Assembly: GCF_900106955.1 (NCBI RefSeq)
Contig: NZ_FNNI01000007.1
Location: 186,001 to 250,000 of the forward strand
Direction of reading: 5' to 3'
Length of the DNA: 64,000 nt
Source: Aidingimonas halophila
GTDB taxonomy: Bacteria > Pseudomonadota > Gammaproteobacteria > Pseudomonadales > Halomonadaceae
In this document: positions 52,086 through 62,200 of the stretch, piece after piece
How the letters are laid out: each line of letters starts with the position of its first letter
Position numbering within the stretch: position 1 is the first letter of the stretch
Notes under the pieces: model-generated
The model's input: the letters and a program-made list of their open reading frames with translations, nothing else
Told to the model about the DNA's origin: nothing
The model's database searches: none
Made by a program: the position numbers and the translations under genes

Positions 52086-54173
52086 TTACGAACGATCCAG
52101 GCTATCGGTTAGCCCCAAGGCCCATAGAATGAATGCATCCTGGCGGGCGTTGTCGCGCCAGGCCTTGAAGCGACCCGATGCGCCGCCATGTCCCGATGTC
52201 ATGTCGGTATGTAACAGAACAGGACTGGCGTCGTGCATCCGGCGATCGAGGCGCCGTTCATGCAGGCGGGCATAGAGTTTGGCCGGCTCCCAATAAGGGA
52301 CGCGGGAGTCGTGCCAACTGCTCTGCAGGAACAGGCATGGATAGGGCTGATCACTCAGATTGTCCAGCGGTGAGTAGGCAGCGATGCGATGATGCACGTC
52401 CGGGATCTCGGGGTTACCCCATTCGGTATATTCGGCGGTAGTCAGTGGCAGATTCGGATTCATCATGGTCCGTAATACATCCACGAAAGGCACATCGAGT
52501 ACCGCGGCACAGAAAGCTTGCGGACGCATATTGAGGCTGGCCCCAACCAGTAACCCGCCGGCGCTGGCGCCATAAGCGACGATACGTCGGTCATCGGCCA
52601 GTCCAGCATCCACCAGGGCATCACGGGCAGCGAGAAAGTCCTGGAAGCTGTTTTCCTTGTGCTGGAGCTTCCCTTTCAGATACCAGGGCTCGCCGCGTTC
52701 GCCTCCCCCACGGACATGAGCCACGGCGAATGCCACCCCGCGGTCCAGTAGCTCCAGTCGAGCAATCGAAAACCACGGATCGAGTGCTTCACCGTAAGCG
52801 CCGTAACCATACAGTAGAACCGGCATGGGTGAATGGCCCAGTTTGTCGGCACGTGCCACGATCGACACCGGTACACGTTCACCATCGTGGGAGGTCGCCC
52901 ATATCCGTTGTGCTTTCAGTTGCTCAGGAAGCAGATTGCCGTGGACGGGTTGTTGTTTCAGCAGTCTACGCTCCCCGCTATCCAGGTCGAACTCGATCCA
53001 CTGTACGGGGTGAGTGAAGGACTCTTCCTCCAATCGCAGACGCCGTGTCCGGAAGTGTGGGGTGTCTGCAAGATATTGACTGCAGGGTGTCTCGGGCAAG
53101 GGAAGCGTCGAGTCCTGGTTGATCTGTTGATCGGGCGTCAGTTCGATGGTGCGTAGTCGACCCTGAGCTTCGTCGTGGTCGCGTTCCGTGATCACCAGCC
53201 CCCAGTCGAACGCATCCACTCCCTCCAATGTATGCGATTGCCGGTGGTCGAGCAGGGAGCGCCATTCCGTGGGCCGCTGTTGCTCGGCCCAATCCAGTCG
53301 GAAATGCGGGGCGTGTCGATTATGGAGTATATAGAAATACCCCGGGCGATGTTCCAGCACATACTCGACGCCGAGTTCGCGCTTTCGGAAACAGGAGGCT
53401 GGTGTGCTGGGTGACGCAGCAGGAATCAAGTGACACTCGGTGGTGTCCTTGGAGGCGCTCTCGATGATCAGCCATTCGCGTGAGCGTGTTTTGCCGAGAT
53501 CGAGCCAGTATTCGGGATCGGGTTCATGAAAGATCCGGTAGGGTGTAGGCTCGTCAATCGATAAACGCCAGATGCTTTCGGGCCGCTGGGTTGCATCATA
53601 ACGGGTGAACAGCAGGGTCCGGTTATCTTCGGCCCATATCAGATCCGGGCCGATATGCTCGAGCAATACCTCGGGATTGCCGTCCGGCAGTTGCTTGAGC
53701 ATCAGCGTGAAATACTCGTCTCCCTGGGTGTCTTCCGTCCAGGCTAGCCAGGTTTCGTCGGGTGAGAGCGCCATGTCCCCGAGTTCGAGGAAGTCCTTGT
53801 CACTGGCCCTGGCCTGAAGATCAAGAAAACAACGTTTCTGCCGATAATCTTCGTTGGGATGTCGCCACCAACTGGGATAGTCACCATCTTCGGTTGTTTC
53901 ACTCCAGTAGGTATAGTGATCGAGAGGCGTTGCCAGTCCGGTGATCGCGAGTTCCCGGCGAGCTAAATGGCCGTGGTACAAACTGTCGATCAGCGGTTCG
54001 AGCGAGCTGAACCAGTCACGGCTATGGGCATTGGCAGCTTCCAAAAAGGCCTTGACGGCTGGGTCATCACGCTGTTCCAGCCAATGCCAGTCGGGATCGT
54101 CCGCATGGCGAAATTCGGGCAGGAACCTTTCAGGAACGGCAACGTCGTGGTCACGGGGTGGCTGTGCTTTCAT
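52086..54173 (-). CDS. ptrB: Oligopeptidase B (prolyl-oligopeptidase family)
   Basis: A cytoplasmic serine peptidase that cuts after Arg and Lys in short peptides. 695 residues: an N-terminal beta-propeller (to about 410) and an alpha/beta-hydrolase C-terminus with GYGAYGEALDP, the nucleophile in AYGASAGGLLVGA, DVPFVDVLRTMMN, the Asp near SSWHDSRVPYWEPAK and the His in TDMTSGHGGASGR. Start ATG 54173; a TTG 33 bp upstream opens the frame but has no site. The divergent membrane-protein gene starts 44 bp away. Confidence 0.95.
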   Translation of the reverse strand: MKAQPPRDHDVAVPERFLPEFRHADDPDWHWLEQRDDPAVKAFLEAANAHSRDWFSSLEPLIDSLYHGHLARRELAITGLATPLDHYTYWSETTEDGDYPSWWRHPNEDYRQKRCFLDLQARASDKDFLELGDMALSPDETWLAWTEDTQGDEYFTLMLKQLPDGNPEVLLEHIGPDLIWAEDNRTLLFTRYDATQRPESIWRLSIDEPTPYRIFHEPDPEYWLDLGKTRSREWLIIESASKDTTECHLIPAASPSTPASCFRKRELGVEYVLEHRPGYFYILHNRHAPHFRLDWAEQQRPTEWRSLLDHRQSHTLEGVDAFDWGLVITERDHDEAQGRLRTIELTPDQQINQDSTLPLPETPCSQYLADTPHFRTRRLRLEEESFTHPVQWIEFDLDSGERRLLKQQPVHGNLLPEQLKAQRIWATSHDGERVPVSIVARADKLGHSPMPVLLYGYGAYGEALDPWFSIARLELLDRGVAFAVAHVRGGGERGEPWYLKGKLQHKENSFQDFLAARDALVDAGLADDRRIVAYGASAGGLLVGASLNMRPQAFCAAVLDVPFVDVLRTMMNPNLPLTTAEYTEWGNPEIPDVHHRIAAYSPLDNLSDQPYPCLFLQSSWHDSRVPYWEPAKLYARLHERRLDRRMHDASPVLLHTDMTSGHGGASGRFKAWRDNARQDAFILWALGLTDSLDRS

Positions 54174-54217
54174 AAGGTGCGGTGTACCATGGGAAGTAGT
54201 GTTCAAGGAGAGATAGT

Positions 54218-54649
54218 ATGTTGATTTCTGACTCGATACCGTTGCTGTGGGTTGCCTACATCCTACTGTCAGTGATTGTACTGGTCACCGGGTATCTCGG
54301 TATCCGCTTCGTACCACGTCTGCCCCGACTGATGATAACCGGCATTGTCGCTGGCACATTGTGGATGCCGTGGCGATTTTCACTACCGCTGATGGAAGAG
54401 GAGGGCGGTACCTATCAAGGTATCGCACCGGCCATCGTGGTGACGACCGTTGATTTTCTGCAAGGTGGGCTGAAAGCAGCCCCTTTGGTCATGGTGGCAA
54501 TAGGGGCCTTGTCGGGGGCCATGGCAGGGGCCGCCGTCTGGTGGTTCTGGCCACGGCAGGCGGATGGATCATCAGCGGGTGGCAGTGCTTCAAACAAGCC
54601 CGAGGGTGGTGTCGAGCGACAGGAACGTCGTGAGCCGGTGATTGGATGA
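54218..54649 (+). CDS. Inner-membrane protein of unknown function
   Basis: A 143-residue protein with hydrophobic segments at about 8-30, 37-53 and 85-110 (LMITGIVAGTLWMPWRFSL and MVAIGALSGAMAGAAVWWFW) and a polar Gly/Glu-rich tail. I recognise no family. ATG 54218 follows AAGGAGAGATAGT. The VWA-domain gene starts 10 bp after its stop, with the ribosome site just behind the stop, so the two are probably made together. Confidence 0.7.
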   Translation: MLISDSIPLLWVAYILLSVIVLVTGYLGIRFVPRLPRLMITGIVAGTLWMPWRFSLPLMEEEGGTYQGIAPAIVVTTVDFLQGGLKAAPLVMVAIGALSGAMAGAAVWWFWPRQADGSSAGGSASNKPEGGVERQERREPVIG

Positions 54650-54659
54650 AGGAGGTCGA

Positions 54660-56549
54660 ATGCGCGTGCTGCTAGTGGTCATCGCCTGGAGTCTGGCCTG
54701 GATGGCGACACCCGCGCTGGCCCAGAACGATCCGGACGCATCGGCATCCATCATGACGCGGGATGTCGGCAGTCTGACTGTGAATGATGACCGTCCGACT
54801 CCGGACGTCCGTGTGATCTTCGATGTGTCCGGCAGCATGCGCGACAATGACCCCGACCGGTTGAGCGTGAGTGCCCTGGAATTGCTGACCGCCCTGTTGC
54901 CTTCCGGTATTCACGGCGGGATCTGGCGTTTTGGTGAACGAGTCGACAATGCCTTGCCGGTGGCTCCCATCGGTCGTCAATGGCGCAATGACGCATCGCA
55001 ACTGGCGCCTTCCCTCGTCGAGTATCAGCAGTACACCGACATCGAAGCGGCCGTACAGGCGGCAGCCGAGGAAGATGCCGGGAATCGTCAGCGTCATCTG
55101 ATACTGTTGACCGATGGCATGATCGACCTTCCCGATGACGCGGATCGCAGCGACGACGAGTCGCGGGAGCGGCTGCTCGATGAGCTGGTACCCCGGTTGG
55201 CGGATGAAGGAACGATCATTCATGCGATCGCCTTTTCGCCGGATGCCGACCTGTCTCTGGTGGAACGCCTGGCTCAATCCGCGGACGGGCTGGCGGCATT
55301 GGCCGAGACCCCCGATGTGCTGTTGCGCTCCTTCCTGGATATCCTGGAACGGATTTTTCCCGCTGACCAAGTGCCGCTGGACGATGACCGCTTCGTCATC
55401 GACCCGGATGTCGAATCCTTCTCGGCACTATTGTTTCATGAGCCCGATGCCGATTCGCCGACCCTGGTCGGACCGGATGGCCGTCGTTACGAGCAGGGTG
55501 ACGAGCTGCCCGACGACATCCGCTGGCAAAGTGAGTCACGCTTCGACCTGATCACGATACCATCCCCGGAAGAGGGCGAGTGGCGGATCGAGGGCGACGT
55601 CGGTGATGAGAGTCGTATCAATGTCTCGTCGTCGCTGGTTCTGCGGACGTCTCCCTTGCCCCCGACGCTCTATCTGGGCTTCGATCTACCGGTTTCGGCC
55701 TGGCTGGAGGAAGATGGGGAACGCACCTCGAACCTCCCCGAAGGGCTTGAGGTCAGAGCGGAACTGTCCGATATGGGGGGTGAGGTCCAGAAGGCTACCC
55801 GGATGGATCATGACGAGGAGGGACAGCGTTTCGTCGGCATGTTGCCCGCCCCGGAACGGACCGGTAATGCGCGCCTGGTCATCAGTGCCGAGGCCGAGGA
55901 CTTCCAGCGGCAACGGGTTCAGGCGGTGAATGTCCTGCCTCCCATCAGCGCTCGGATCGACGAGCAGGGCAAGCGCGTTGAGTTGATCGCCGAACATCCG
56001 GGCATTGCTCGTGACAACACCGATTTACGTGCCGAATTGCAGGGTGAGTCACTCGATATCGAAGCGCTGGACGACCGTCATTGGGTGCTGGAATTGCCTG
56101 AACTGGATGCCGATGTGCGTGTCCCCTTGTCGTTCGACGCGACTGTCGAACTCGACGGTGAATCGCGGGAGTTGCGGTTACCGAATCTGGTTCTCAACCC
56201 CGATGGTCGTATCGGCCTGGGCGGGGCGAATATTGACGCCGAAGGGATCGAGGGACAGGCCCTGGCCAGCGGAGATGAAAAGTCGGAGCAGGACCATGAG
56301 ACGGATGACGCCACGCATCATTGGTTGGAGGAGCTGACGACTCAACTGAATGAAGGCGTTGAAGCGCTGTGGCTCTCGAGCGTTCCCCAGATCGAACGCT
56401 TCGGGCGCGAGATGGGACTCGAGCCCCGTCTGGCACGTTGGTGGCCTTGGTTGTTATTGGGACTGATCGTGTTCATCACTCTTGCAGGTCTGGCATGGCG
56501 TCGCGCTGCCGTGCGCCGGCGCAGAGTTCGGGAGGAGCCACATGTGTGA
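54660..56549 (+). CDS. VWA-domain protein, periplasmic with C-terminal membrane anchor
   Basis: A 629-residue protein with a signal peptide (cut after PALA at about 21), a von Willebrand A domain with a complete MIDAS start DVSGSM (55-60) and the later LLTDGMID, then a long Glu/Asp-rich beta-type region (about 240-560) and a single anchor LLLGLIVFITLAGLAW near residue 600, followed by a basic tail. This predicts a large periplasmic part. Start ATG 54660 has AAGGAGGTCGA before it. Gene ends 8 bp inside the next start. VWA proteins often work in adhesion or as parts of complexes; the partner here is unknown. Confidence 0.82.
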   Translation: MRVLLVVIAWSLAWMATPALAQNDPDASASIMTRDVGSLTVNDDRPTPDVRVIFDVSGSMRDNDPDRLSVSALELLTALLPSGIHGGIWRFGERVDNALPVAPIGRQWRNDASQLAPSLVEYQQYTDIEAAVQAAAEEDAGNRQRHLILLTDGMIDLPDDADRSDDESRERLLDELVPRLADEGTIIHAIAFSPDADLSLVERLAQSADGLAALAETPDVLLRSFLDILERIFPADQVPLDDDRFVIDPDVESFSALLFHEPDADSPTLVGPDGRRYEQGDELPDDIRWQSESRFDLITIPSPEEGEWRIEGDVGDESRINVSSSLVLRTSPLPPTLYLGFDLPVSAWLEEDGERTSNLPEGLEVRAELSDMGGEVQKATRMDHDEEGQRFVGMLPAPERTGNARLVISAEAEDFQRQRVQAVNVLPPISARIDEQGKRVELIAEHPGIARDNTDLRAELQGESLDIEALDDRHWVLELPELDADVRVPLSFDATVELDGESRELRLPNLVLNPDGRIGLGGANIDAEGIEGQALASGDEKSEQDHETDDATHHWLEELTTQLNEGVEALWLSSVPQIERFGREMGLEPRLARWWPWLLLGLIVFITLAGLAWRRAAVRRRRVREEPHV

Positions 56550-57327
56550 GCTGTTGGGCATGAGTGCCAACGTGCCCACGGACATCTGCTTCAGTTTCAC
56601 CGGTTTCCTGCATCGAGGTGGAGGCACCGGCCCGCATCGGGATGGGTGGGGTATCGCGTTCTATGAAGAGGGCGGGTATCGCGATTTTCGGGACCCGCAC
56701 CCCTCCATCGACTCGCCGATCGCGCGGTTGATCTGTGATTACCCGATCAAGTCACATGTGGTGATCAGCCACATTCGCCAGGCCAATGTCGGCACGATTC
56801 GGCTGGCGAACACCCACCCCTTTACCCGGGAAATGTGGGGGCGTCCCTGGTGCTATGCACACAATGGACAGCTCGAGGGGTGGGAGTCACTGCCGCTGTC
56901 GTTCTACCGTCCCGTCGGTGATACCGATAGCGAGCGTGCTTTCTGCTTCCTGATGGGAGAGTTGCGCCAACGCTTTCCCGACCCGCCCGATGACCGTGAT
57001 TCGATGTGGTGTGTGTTGCATGGGCTCTGTGAACACTTGCGGCGACTGGGTGTTTTCAATCTCCTGCTCTCCGATGGGCGCTATCTCTACGCGTATTGTA
57101 CGACCAAACTGGTCCATATCACCCGGCGGGCGCCGTTCGGCAAGGCCAGCCTGTCGGATGCCGAATTGACCGTGAACTTCGAAGAGCATACGACACCCAA
57201 TGACGTCGTGTCGGTGTTGGCAACCGAACCCTTGACCGACAACGAGCGCTGGACTGCCATGGAACCAGGCGAGTTGCTGGTCTGGAAGGATGGGGAAATC
57301 CAGCAGCGGCTGGGGCCATTGGACTAA
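56542..57327 (+). CDS. yafJ: Class II glutamine amidotransferase, YafJ type
   Basis: A 261-residue N-terminal nucleophile amidotransferase. It starts MCELLGMSANVPTDICFSF, with Cys2 as the nucleophile after removal of Met, then HRGGGTGPHRDGWGIAFYEEGG, SHIRQANVG, ANTHPF and CYAHNGQLEGW, all class II marks. There is no synthase domain, so ammonia must be passed to another protein or the role is hydrolytic. The ATG lies inside the end of the VWA gene (8-bp overlap), with GGGAGGAG before it. Confidence 0.92.
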   Translation: MCELLGMSANVPTDICFSFTGFLHRGGGTGPHRDGWGIAFYEEGGYRDFRDPHPSIDSPIARLICDYPIKSHVVISHIRQANVGTIRLANTHPFTREMWGRPWCYAHNGQLEGWESLPLSFYRPVGDTDSERAFCFLMGELRQRFPDPPDDRDSMWCVLHGLCEHLRRLGVFNLLLSDGRYLYAYCTTKLVHITRRAPFGKASLSDAELTVNFEEHTTPNDVVSVLATEPLTDNERWTAMEPGELLVWKDGEIQQRLGPLD

Positions 57328-57444
57328 ATGGCAAACGTAAGTTTCAATCGATCGTTTTACACTGTATCGGGCTTTGAGATACGTTAGCGAGAATCAGAGT
57401 CAAAGGTATGGAGAGATATTCCCTACCGGTCGAATAACAATACG

Positions 57445-57478
57445 GTCAGTGTTCCTGTCAGGATGACGAGACACTGAC
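57445..57478. promoter_or_regulatory. Inverted repeat upstream of fadD
   Basis: GTCAGTGT at 57445-57452 and ACACTGAC at 57471-57478 form a perfect 8-bp inverted repeat with an 18-base loop, about 19 bp before the fadD start. It could be an operator or leader hairpin. The 169-bp gap before fadD holds no clear promoter besides. Confidence 0.45.
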
Positions 57479-57496
57479 ATGTCATGGAGATAGCCC

Positions 57497-59164
57497 ATGA
57501 GCGAGCACGCCAATCCCCCCATTCTGACAGGGCAGCCCATCGAAGGGCTGGATGACTACGCGTCGGTTCTCGACGTCTTTCGGGCATCCGTAGCGCGTTT
57601 TGCCGATAAACCGGCATTCAGTTGCATGGGGCAGACCCTGACTTATGCAGCGCTGGACCGCTTGTCGAGGGATTTCGCTGCCTGGTTGCAAAATGACACG
57701 ACGCTTCGACCGGGGGATCGAATTGCCATTCAACTGCCGAACGTGCTGCAGTTTCCCGTGGCTGTCTTCGGGGCATTACGCGCCGGCCTGATAGTGGTCA
57801 ATACCAATCCGCTTTATACCGAACGCGAAATGGCCCACCAGTTCAGCGATTCCGGGACCAAGGCCATCCTCATCCTGGCCAATATGGCCAACAAGCTGGA
57901 ACGCATACTGGATAAAACGACGCTTGAGCATATCGTGGTAACCGAGCTGGGCGATTTGCATGGCGCTCCAAAGCGCTGGCTTATCAATACTGTCGTCAAA
58001 CATGTGAAAAAGATGGTGCCCGACTACCAGTTACCGATGGCGATGCCGTTCCGGCAGACGCTGGCGCACGGTCGTGAGCTTCCTCTCCAGGAAGCAGAGC
58101 ATCGACCCGAGGATGTCGCCGCCCTGCAATATACGGGCGGAACGACGGGCCGTGCGAAAGGCTCCATGCTCACGCATCGCAACCTGATCGCCAATATGTT
58201 GCAGGCTCGTGCCGCCATCGGGCCGGGACTGGGCGAGGGGTGTGAAACCATCATTGCACCGTTGCCGGTCTACCATATCTACACCTTCACGGTGAACTGT
58301 CTGTTCATGGTCGAGACCGGCAACCACTCGGTGCTGATCACCAATCCGCGTGATCTCGACGCCTTCGTCAAGGAATTGAGATCCTGGTCATTCAGCGGCT
58401 TCATCGGCCTCAATACGTTGTTCAATGCGCTCTGTAACCGTGAAGATTTTCGCCAACTCGATTTTTCCCGGCTCAAACTGACCATATCCGGGGGAATGGC
58501 TCTCACTCAGGCAGTCGCCAAGCGTTGGGAAGAAGTGACGGGCTGTCCGGTGGCGGAAGGTTATGGTTTGACCGAGACATCACCGGTCGTGAGCTTCAAC
58601 CCGGTGGACGCGATCCAGCTGGGCACGATCGGCAAGCCGGTCGTTGGCACGTCCGTCAAGGTCGTGGACGCGGACGGCAGCGATCTTCCACTGGGCGAAC
58701 CGGGTGAGCTCTGCGTGAAAGGACCGCAGGTGATGAAAGGGTATTGGTGTCGTGACGAGGACTCTACCCAGGCCATCGATGCCGATGGTTGGTTCCACAC
58801 CGGCGACATTGCCATCCTCCAGGAGGACGGCTATATACGCATCGTCGATCGCAAGAAAGACATGATCAATGTCTCCGGTTTCAATGTGTATCCCAATGAG
58901 ATCGAGGATGTCGTCGCCGCTCATCCCGATGTCGTCGAGGTGGCCGCCGTCGGCGTGCCGGACGATGGTGCCGGCGAAGCGGTCAAGTTATTCGTGGTGT
59001 CTCGCAATGCCGATCTCGACGCCGAAACGTTGCGGACCTGGTGCAAGCAACAGTTGACGGCCTACAAGGTGCCGAAGTATGTGACATTTCGCGATGAACT
59101 GCCGAAAACCAACGTCGGCAAGGTCCTTCGTCGTGAGCTGCGTGATAACACCGACGAGAAGTGA
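57497..59164 (+). CDS. fadD: Long-chain acyl-CoA synthetase FadD
   Basis: It activates fatty acids with CoA and ATP at the inner membrane. The 555-residue protein has the adenylate-forming motifs YTGGTTGRAKGSM (212-224), YGLTETSPVV, DGWFHTGDIA, and the fatty-acid signature in IRIVDRKKDMINVSGFNVYPNEIED; the catalytic Lys is in LPKTNVGKVLRRELR near the end. GGAGATAGCCC precedes the ATG. Control by a fatty-acid responsive repressor is usual in the family; the inverted repeat upstream might serve it, though it is not the classic FadR or PsrA sequence. Confidence 0.95.
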   Translation: MSEHANPPILTGQPIEGLDDYASVLDVFRASVARFADKPAFSCMGQTLTYAALDRLSRDFAAWLQNDTTLRPGDRIAIQLPNVLQFPVAVFGALRAGLIVVNTNPLYTEREMAHQFSDSGTKAILILANMANKLERILDKTTLEHIVVTELGDLHGAPKRWLINTVVKHVKKMVPDYQLPMAMPFRQTLAHGRELPLQEAEHRPEDVAALQYTGGTTGRAKGSMLTHRNLIANMLQARAAIGPGLGEGCETIIAPLPVYHIYTFTVNCLFMVETGNHSVLITNPRDLDAFVKELRSWSFSGFIGLNTLFNALCNREDFRQLDFSRLKLTISGGMALTQAVAKRWEEVTGCPVAEGYGLTETSPVVSFNPVDAIQLGTIGKPVVGTSVKVVDADGSDLPLGEPGELCVKGPQVMKGYWCRDEDSTQAIDADGWFHTGDIAILQEDGYIRIVDRKKDMINVSGFNVYPNEIEDVVAAHPDVVEVAAVGVPDDGAGEAVKLFVVSRNADLDAETLRTWCKQQLTAYKVPKYVTFRDELPKTNVGKVLRRELRDNTDEK

Positions 59165-59272
59165 GCTCCAAAGGGGCAGGCCGATTAGGCGCAAGGCATC
59201 GTGGAGCGTTACAATGGCATCATCGTCCGCTACATGAGACGGATCGTTGTCGTTCCATCGAAAGAGGCTGGC

Positions 59273-62200
59273 TTGAACACCACGACCACGCGTCCTGCCG
59301 ACTCCCGTGCACAATCCCGTATCGAGACTCTTGCCTCGCAACTTGATGAGGCCATGTTGAGTGATGCCCATGAGTTTCACCGTCGTCTGGCCGGACTGAA
59401 ACGCCGGGTACGTGACGGCAAGCCCGTCGACCGTGGCCTCAACGATATCGAGCGCAGGCTGGCGCAGTCGCGTGCTGCCGTTGAGCGCCGCCGCGGGGCG
59501 AACGTCCGTCTCGACTACCCGGAAGAGTTGCCGGTTGCCGAGCGCCGGGGAGATATCCTCGAGGCATTGACGGACAACCAGGTAGTGGTCGTGGCGGGCG
59601 AGACCGGTTCGGGCAAGACCACGCAACTACCGAAACTGTGTCTGGAACTGGGGCTGGGGCGTCGAGGGCTGATCGGTCATACCCAACCCCGCCGCTTGGC
59701 CGCGCGTTCGGTGGCGACCCGCCTGGCCGAAGAGTTGCAGGTGCCGTTGGGTGAGCAGGTCGGCTATCAAGTTCGCTTCACCGACCAGACCGGCGACGAT
59801 ACCCTGGTCAAGCTCATGACCGATGGCATCATGCTGGCGGAAACCCAGCACGACCCCGACCTGTCTCGCTATGAAGCCATCATTATCGATGAGGCGCATG
59901 AACGCAGTCTCAATATCGATTTTCTGCTGGGATATCTCAAGCGGCTGACACGGCGACGCCCGGATCTGAAGATCATCATCACGTCGGCGACCATCGATGT
60001 CGAGCGGGTCGCCGCCCATTTCGGCGAGAACGAGCCGGCACCGGTCGTCGAGGTCAGCGGTCGGACGTATCCCGTCGAGACCCGGTACCGTCCGTTGGTA
60101 CGGGCAACCGATGACGAGGAGGACCGGACGCTGCAGGAAGGGATTCTGCACGCGGTGGAAGAGGTCGAGTCCATCGAACGGGAGAAGCGCTGGTTCCATG
60201 GCCCGCGCGATGTCCTGATCTTCCTGCCCGGTGAGCGCGAGATTCGTGAAACGGCCGATACCTTGCGTCGGGCCCAATTGCGCGACACTGAAATTCTGCC
60301 GCTTTATGCCCGCCTCTCCAACAGTGAACAGAATCGCGTCTTTACATCGCATACCGGGCGCCGCATCGTGCTGGCGACCAACGTCGCGGAAACCTCGTTG
60401 ACGGTACCTGGCATTCGTTATGTGATCGATCCGGGACTGGTCCGCATCAGCCGCTACAGCTATCGCGCCAAGATCCAGCGTCTGCCGGTGGAGCCTGTCA
60501 GTCAGGCCAGTGCCGAACAACGTAAAGGGCGCTGTGGCCGGATTGCCGAAGGGGTCTGTATCCGGCTGTATGATGAGGATGACTTTCTCGCTCGCCCGCC
60601 ATTCACCGAACCCGAGATCCAGCGTACCAACCTGGCCTCGGTGATTCTCTCGATGCTGGCACTGCGGCTCGGGGATATCGAAGACTTTCCCTTTGTCGAT
60701 CCCCCTGATCGTCGCTTCATCAAGGATGGCTTTCGACTGTTGTACGAGCTGGGCGCCGTCGACGATCGGCAAGGGTTGACGGCCACTGGCCGGCGTTTGG
60801 CCCGCCTGCCCATCGATCCCCGCCTGGCACGCATGCTGATTGCCGGGGCCGAGAATGACAGCCTGCGCGACGTGTTGATCGTGGTGAGCGCTCTGGCCAT
60901 CCAGGACCCTCGCGACCGGCCGGCGGAAAAACGCCAGGCTGCCGACCAGGCCCACAAGCGCTGGGAAGATCCTGATTCCGATTTCGTTGCCTGGCTGAAC
61001 CTCTGGGAAGGCTTCGAGGCAGCGCGCAATGAGTTGTCCGGTAATCAGTTGCGGCGCTGGTGTCGAGAGCATTACCTCAATTATCTGCGCTTGCGTGAGT
61101 GGCACGATACCTTCCGGCAGTTGCGTCAACTGCTTCGCGACATGGATATCCAGGTGCCGCCGGCCCAGCCTGCCGCGACGACTGCATCGAACGATGCGTC
61201 AGGCGTCGGTGAGCAGCAGGGACGCTATACGGCCAAGCTGCACCAAGCGTTGTTGACGGGGCTGTTGTCGAATATCGGCCAGTGGCTGGAAAACCGTGAT
61301 TACCTGGGCGCCCGCAATCGCAAGTTCCTGATCCATCCGGGGTCGGGATTGGCCAAAAAGCGTCCCAAATGGATCATGGCCTTCGAGCTGGTGGAAACAT
61401 CACAACTATTCGCCCGCCAGGTGGCGCGCATTGACCCGACGTGGATCGAACCGCTGGCGGGGCATCTGGTCAAGCGTAGTTACAGCGAACCGCACTGGGA
61501 GATGAAGCGGGCCCAGGTTGTCGCGTTCGAACAAGTGACGCTGTTCGGCTTGCCGATCGTTGCTCGACGCAAGGTGCATTATGGTCCCATTGCACCCGTC
61601 GAGGCGCGCGAACTGTTCATACGTCGTGCGCTGGTCGAGGGTGAGTATCGCACCAGGGCGGAATTCTTTACTCACAATCGCGCCCTGATCGGTGAAGTCG
61701 AAGATCTCGAGGACCGGGCACGCCGCCGGGATATCCTGGTCGACGAAGAAACGCTGTTCGCCTTTTACGATGAACGCATTCCGGCGGATATCGTCAATGG
61801 CAAGGGATTCGAGCGCTGGCGTCGCGAGGCGGAGGCAGAGAACCCCGATATCCTCAAGCTCGACAAGGCCGCGTTGATGGCTCGCGAAGCCGAGGATGTG
61901 ACGGTTGAGCAGTATCCCGACGAGTTGAATCTAGGCGGTGTGCGCTATCCCTTGAGCTATCATTTCCAGCCAGGTGCATCGGATGATGGTGTAACGCTGA
62001 CGGTGCCGGCTGCCATGTTGTCGCAGCTCCCGCGGGCGCGTCTGGAATGGTTGGTGCCCGGACTGCTACGTGAGAAGTGCATTGCGCTACTCAAGGCCTT
62101 GCCGAAGTCCATCCGTCGCCAGGTCGTACCGATTCCCGATTGGGTCGATGCTGCTCTGGAGGCCATGCAGCCGGATGATGTGCCATTGACCGTTGCGTTG

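Noticed and set aside
59627-61129. 500-codon open frame antisense to hrpA
   Set aside because: The opposite strand carries clear helicase motifs; the antisense frame is a by-product of high GC codon use.
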